Assembly (NCBI GenBank): GCA_039989895.1
Contig: JBDXGY010000006.1
Location: 434,001 to 498,000 of the forward strand
DNA length: 64,000 nt
Source of the DNA: Hyphomicrobiales bacterium
GTDB lineage: Bacteria; Pseudomonadota; Alphaproteobacteria; Rhizobiales; JACESI01
Reading direction: 5' to 3'
How positions within the stretch are numbered: the first letter of the stretch is position 1; every line of letters starts with the position of its first letter. Positions 63,073 through 64,000 of the stretch are shown piece after piece. A program made the translations under genes and the position numbers. The notes under the pieces were generated by a model that did not search any database, was not told the origin of the DNA, and was given only the letters and a program-made list of their open reading frames with translations.

Positions 63073-64000
63073 TTGTCCGTTCCTATTTTTCAGCAAGCTA
63101 AAGTTGGCGCTTATGTTGCCAGCCAAAAGCTCAAAGGTAACAAGAGATATCCTCTTGTTCTCATGCTTGAACCGCTCTTTCAGTGCAACCTTGCTTGCGC
63201 CGGTTGCGGCAAGATTGACTACCCTAAACCCATCATGAAACAACGCATGAGTGTTGAAGAGTGCATGGAAGCAGTTGATGAATGCGGCGCGCCTATCGTT
63301 GCCCTTCCAGGTGGTGAACCACTCATTCACAATGAGATCGTAGACATCGTCAATGGCATCGTTGCACGCAAGAAGTTTGTCTCGCTGTGTACAAATGCTA
63401 TTTTGCTTGAAAAGAAAATTGATCTTTTCACGCCGTCAAAATATCTCTTCTTCTCTGTTCACTTGGACGGCATGAAGGACCACCACGATAAATCAGTTTG
63501 CCGCTCGGGCATTTTTGATAAAGCGGTCAGCGCGATTAAAGTCGCGAAGGAAAAAGGCTTTCAGGTCAATGCCAATTGCACGGTTTTCGATGGGCATCCC
63601 GTTGATGGTCTGGTGGAATTCCTTGATTTCTGCCGTGATCTTGATGTGGGCGTTACTCTATCGCCGGGCTTTGCTTATGAGCGTGCGCCTGATCAGGATA
63701 ACTTCCTGAACCGCAAGAAAACCAAAGAGTTTTTCCGCGAAGTTTTCAAAAAGGGTGAGGGCCGTAAATGGACCTTGTCTCATTCATCGCTTTATCTCGA
63801 TTTTCTCGCCGGTAATCAACAATATCAATGCACCCCTTGGGGCATGCCAACACGTAATGTGTTTGGTTGGCAAAAGCCTTGCTATCTTTTGGGTGAGGGC
63901 TATGTCAATACCTTTAAAGAGCTGATGGAAGATACCGATTGGGATGCCTATGGCACAGGCCGCTATGAGAAATGCGCCGACTGTATGGCACACTGTGGTT
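63073..64000 (+). CDS. hpnH: Hopanoid radical SAM protein HpnH, 3' end outside window
   Basis: The N-terminal ~309 residues of a radical SAM enzyme. Reading starts at TTG 63073 after AAAGGAAAAG, giving MSVPIFQQAKVGAYVASQKL and RYPLVLMLEPLFQCNLACAGCGK, whose CxxxCxxC binds the 4Fe-4S cluster. Further family motifs are GEPLIHNEI and LCTNAILLEKKIDLF. HpnH adds the 5'-deoxyadenosyl unit to diploptene, forming adenosylhopane, the first step to extended hopanoids. The window ends within CADCMAHCG, a C-terminal cysteine motif. It lies 132 bp after hpnM. Confidence 0.93.
   Translation, partial: MSVPIFQQAKVGAYVASQKLKGNKRYPLVLMLEPLFQCNLACAGCGKIDYPKPIMKQRMSVEECMEAVDECGAPIVALPGGEPLIHNEIVDIVNGIVARKKFVSLCTNAILLEKKIDLFTPSKYLFFSVHLDGMKDHHDKSVCRSGIFDKAVSAIKVAKEKGFQVNANCTVFDGHPVDGLVEFLDFCRDLDVGVTLSPGFAYERAPDQDNFLNRKKTKEFFREVFKKGEGRKWTLSHSSLYLDFLAGNQQYQCTPWGMPTRNVFGWQKPCYLLGEGYVNTFKELMEDTDWDAYGTGRYEKCADCMAHCG

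Overview
This is a chromosomal segment of an alphaproteobacterium, most likely a marine-type member of the Hyphomicrobiales (Rhizobiales). The evidence is the set of linked genes: hom-glpX-recJ, rne-amidase-mrcA-prfB, enoyl-CoA hydratase/PaaI thioesterase/rplM/rpsI/argC, ctaA beside a DUF2842 gene, an RNase E with a large acidic insertion, and hopanoid (hpn) genes. Base composition looks moderate (by eye the high 40s % GC), with AT-rich intergenic DNA. Genus cannot be fixed from the sequence alone.

Layout. 1-5.1 kb: a catabolic-looking cluster (class V aminotransferase, FAD/Fe-S oxidase, GntR regulator, creatininase-family hydrolase) whose substrate is unknown. 5-12.8 kb: a copper-type P-ATPase, divergent oxyR/katG, and a class I PHA synthase. 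13-20.2 kb: a lipoprotein, an aminotransferase, then hom, glpX, recJ and a flavoprotein in one direction. 20.2-30.5 kb: an organosulfur region with an acyl-CoA-dehydrogenase-fold protein lacking the catalytic glutamate (a candidate 3-sulfinopropionyl-CoA desulfinase), its divergent LysR regulator, an alpha/beta hydrolase, then xsc, pta, tauABC and a ChrR-like cupin, closed by a strong terminator. 30.6-39.3 kb: RNase E, an amidase, PBP1A and prfB with a programmed +1 frameshift. 39.3-48.4 kb: a SAF-domain oxidoreductase, NAD kinase, two polysaccharide-related genes, heme A synthase, a class V PLP enzyme, an AT-rich membrane protein and argC. 48.5-53.8 kb: a flippase and a glycosyltransferase lying between rpsI and argC, then rpsI-rplM, a thioesterase, an enoyl-CoA hydratase and a DUF6653-like protein. 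54-58.4 kb: a GDP-mannose/UDP-glucose-dehydrogenase-like enzyme, a parallel beta-helix protein, a glycosyltransferase, a 3' tRNA fragment and a complete tRNA-Thr. 58.5-64 kb: mlaA, hpnN, hpnM and the start of hpnH, a lipid/hopanoid trafficking block cut by the window end.

How it fits together. TauABC would import taurine or related sulfonates; Xsc converts sulfoacetaldehyde and phosphate to acetyl phosphate and sulfite; Pta makes acetyl-CoA. The deaminating step is not in the window. The nearby desulfinase candidate would add a second sulfite-releasing route, so two C-S cleaving enzymes sit within 5 kb. The most unusual items are this desulfinase candidate with two abutting palindromes in its promoter, a TauC permease with a roughly 120-residue extracytoplasmic insertion, the uncharacterised uronate-type polysaccharide cluster next to a tRNA fragment, and the unknown catabolic cluster at the window start. 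I found no CRISPR array, insertion sequence or complete prophage.
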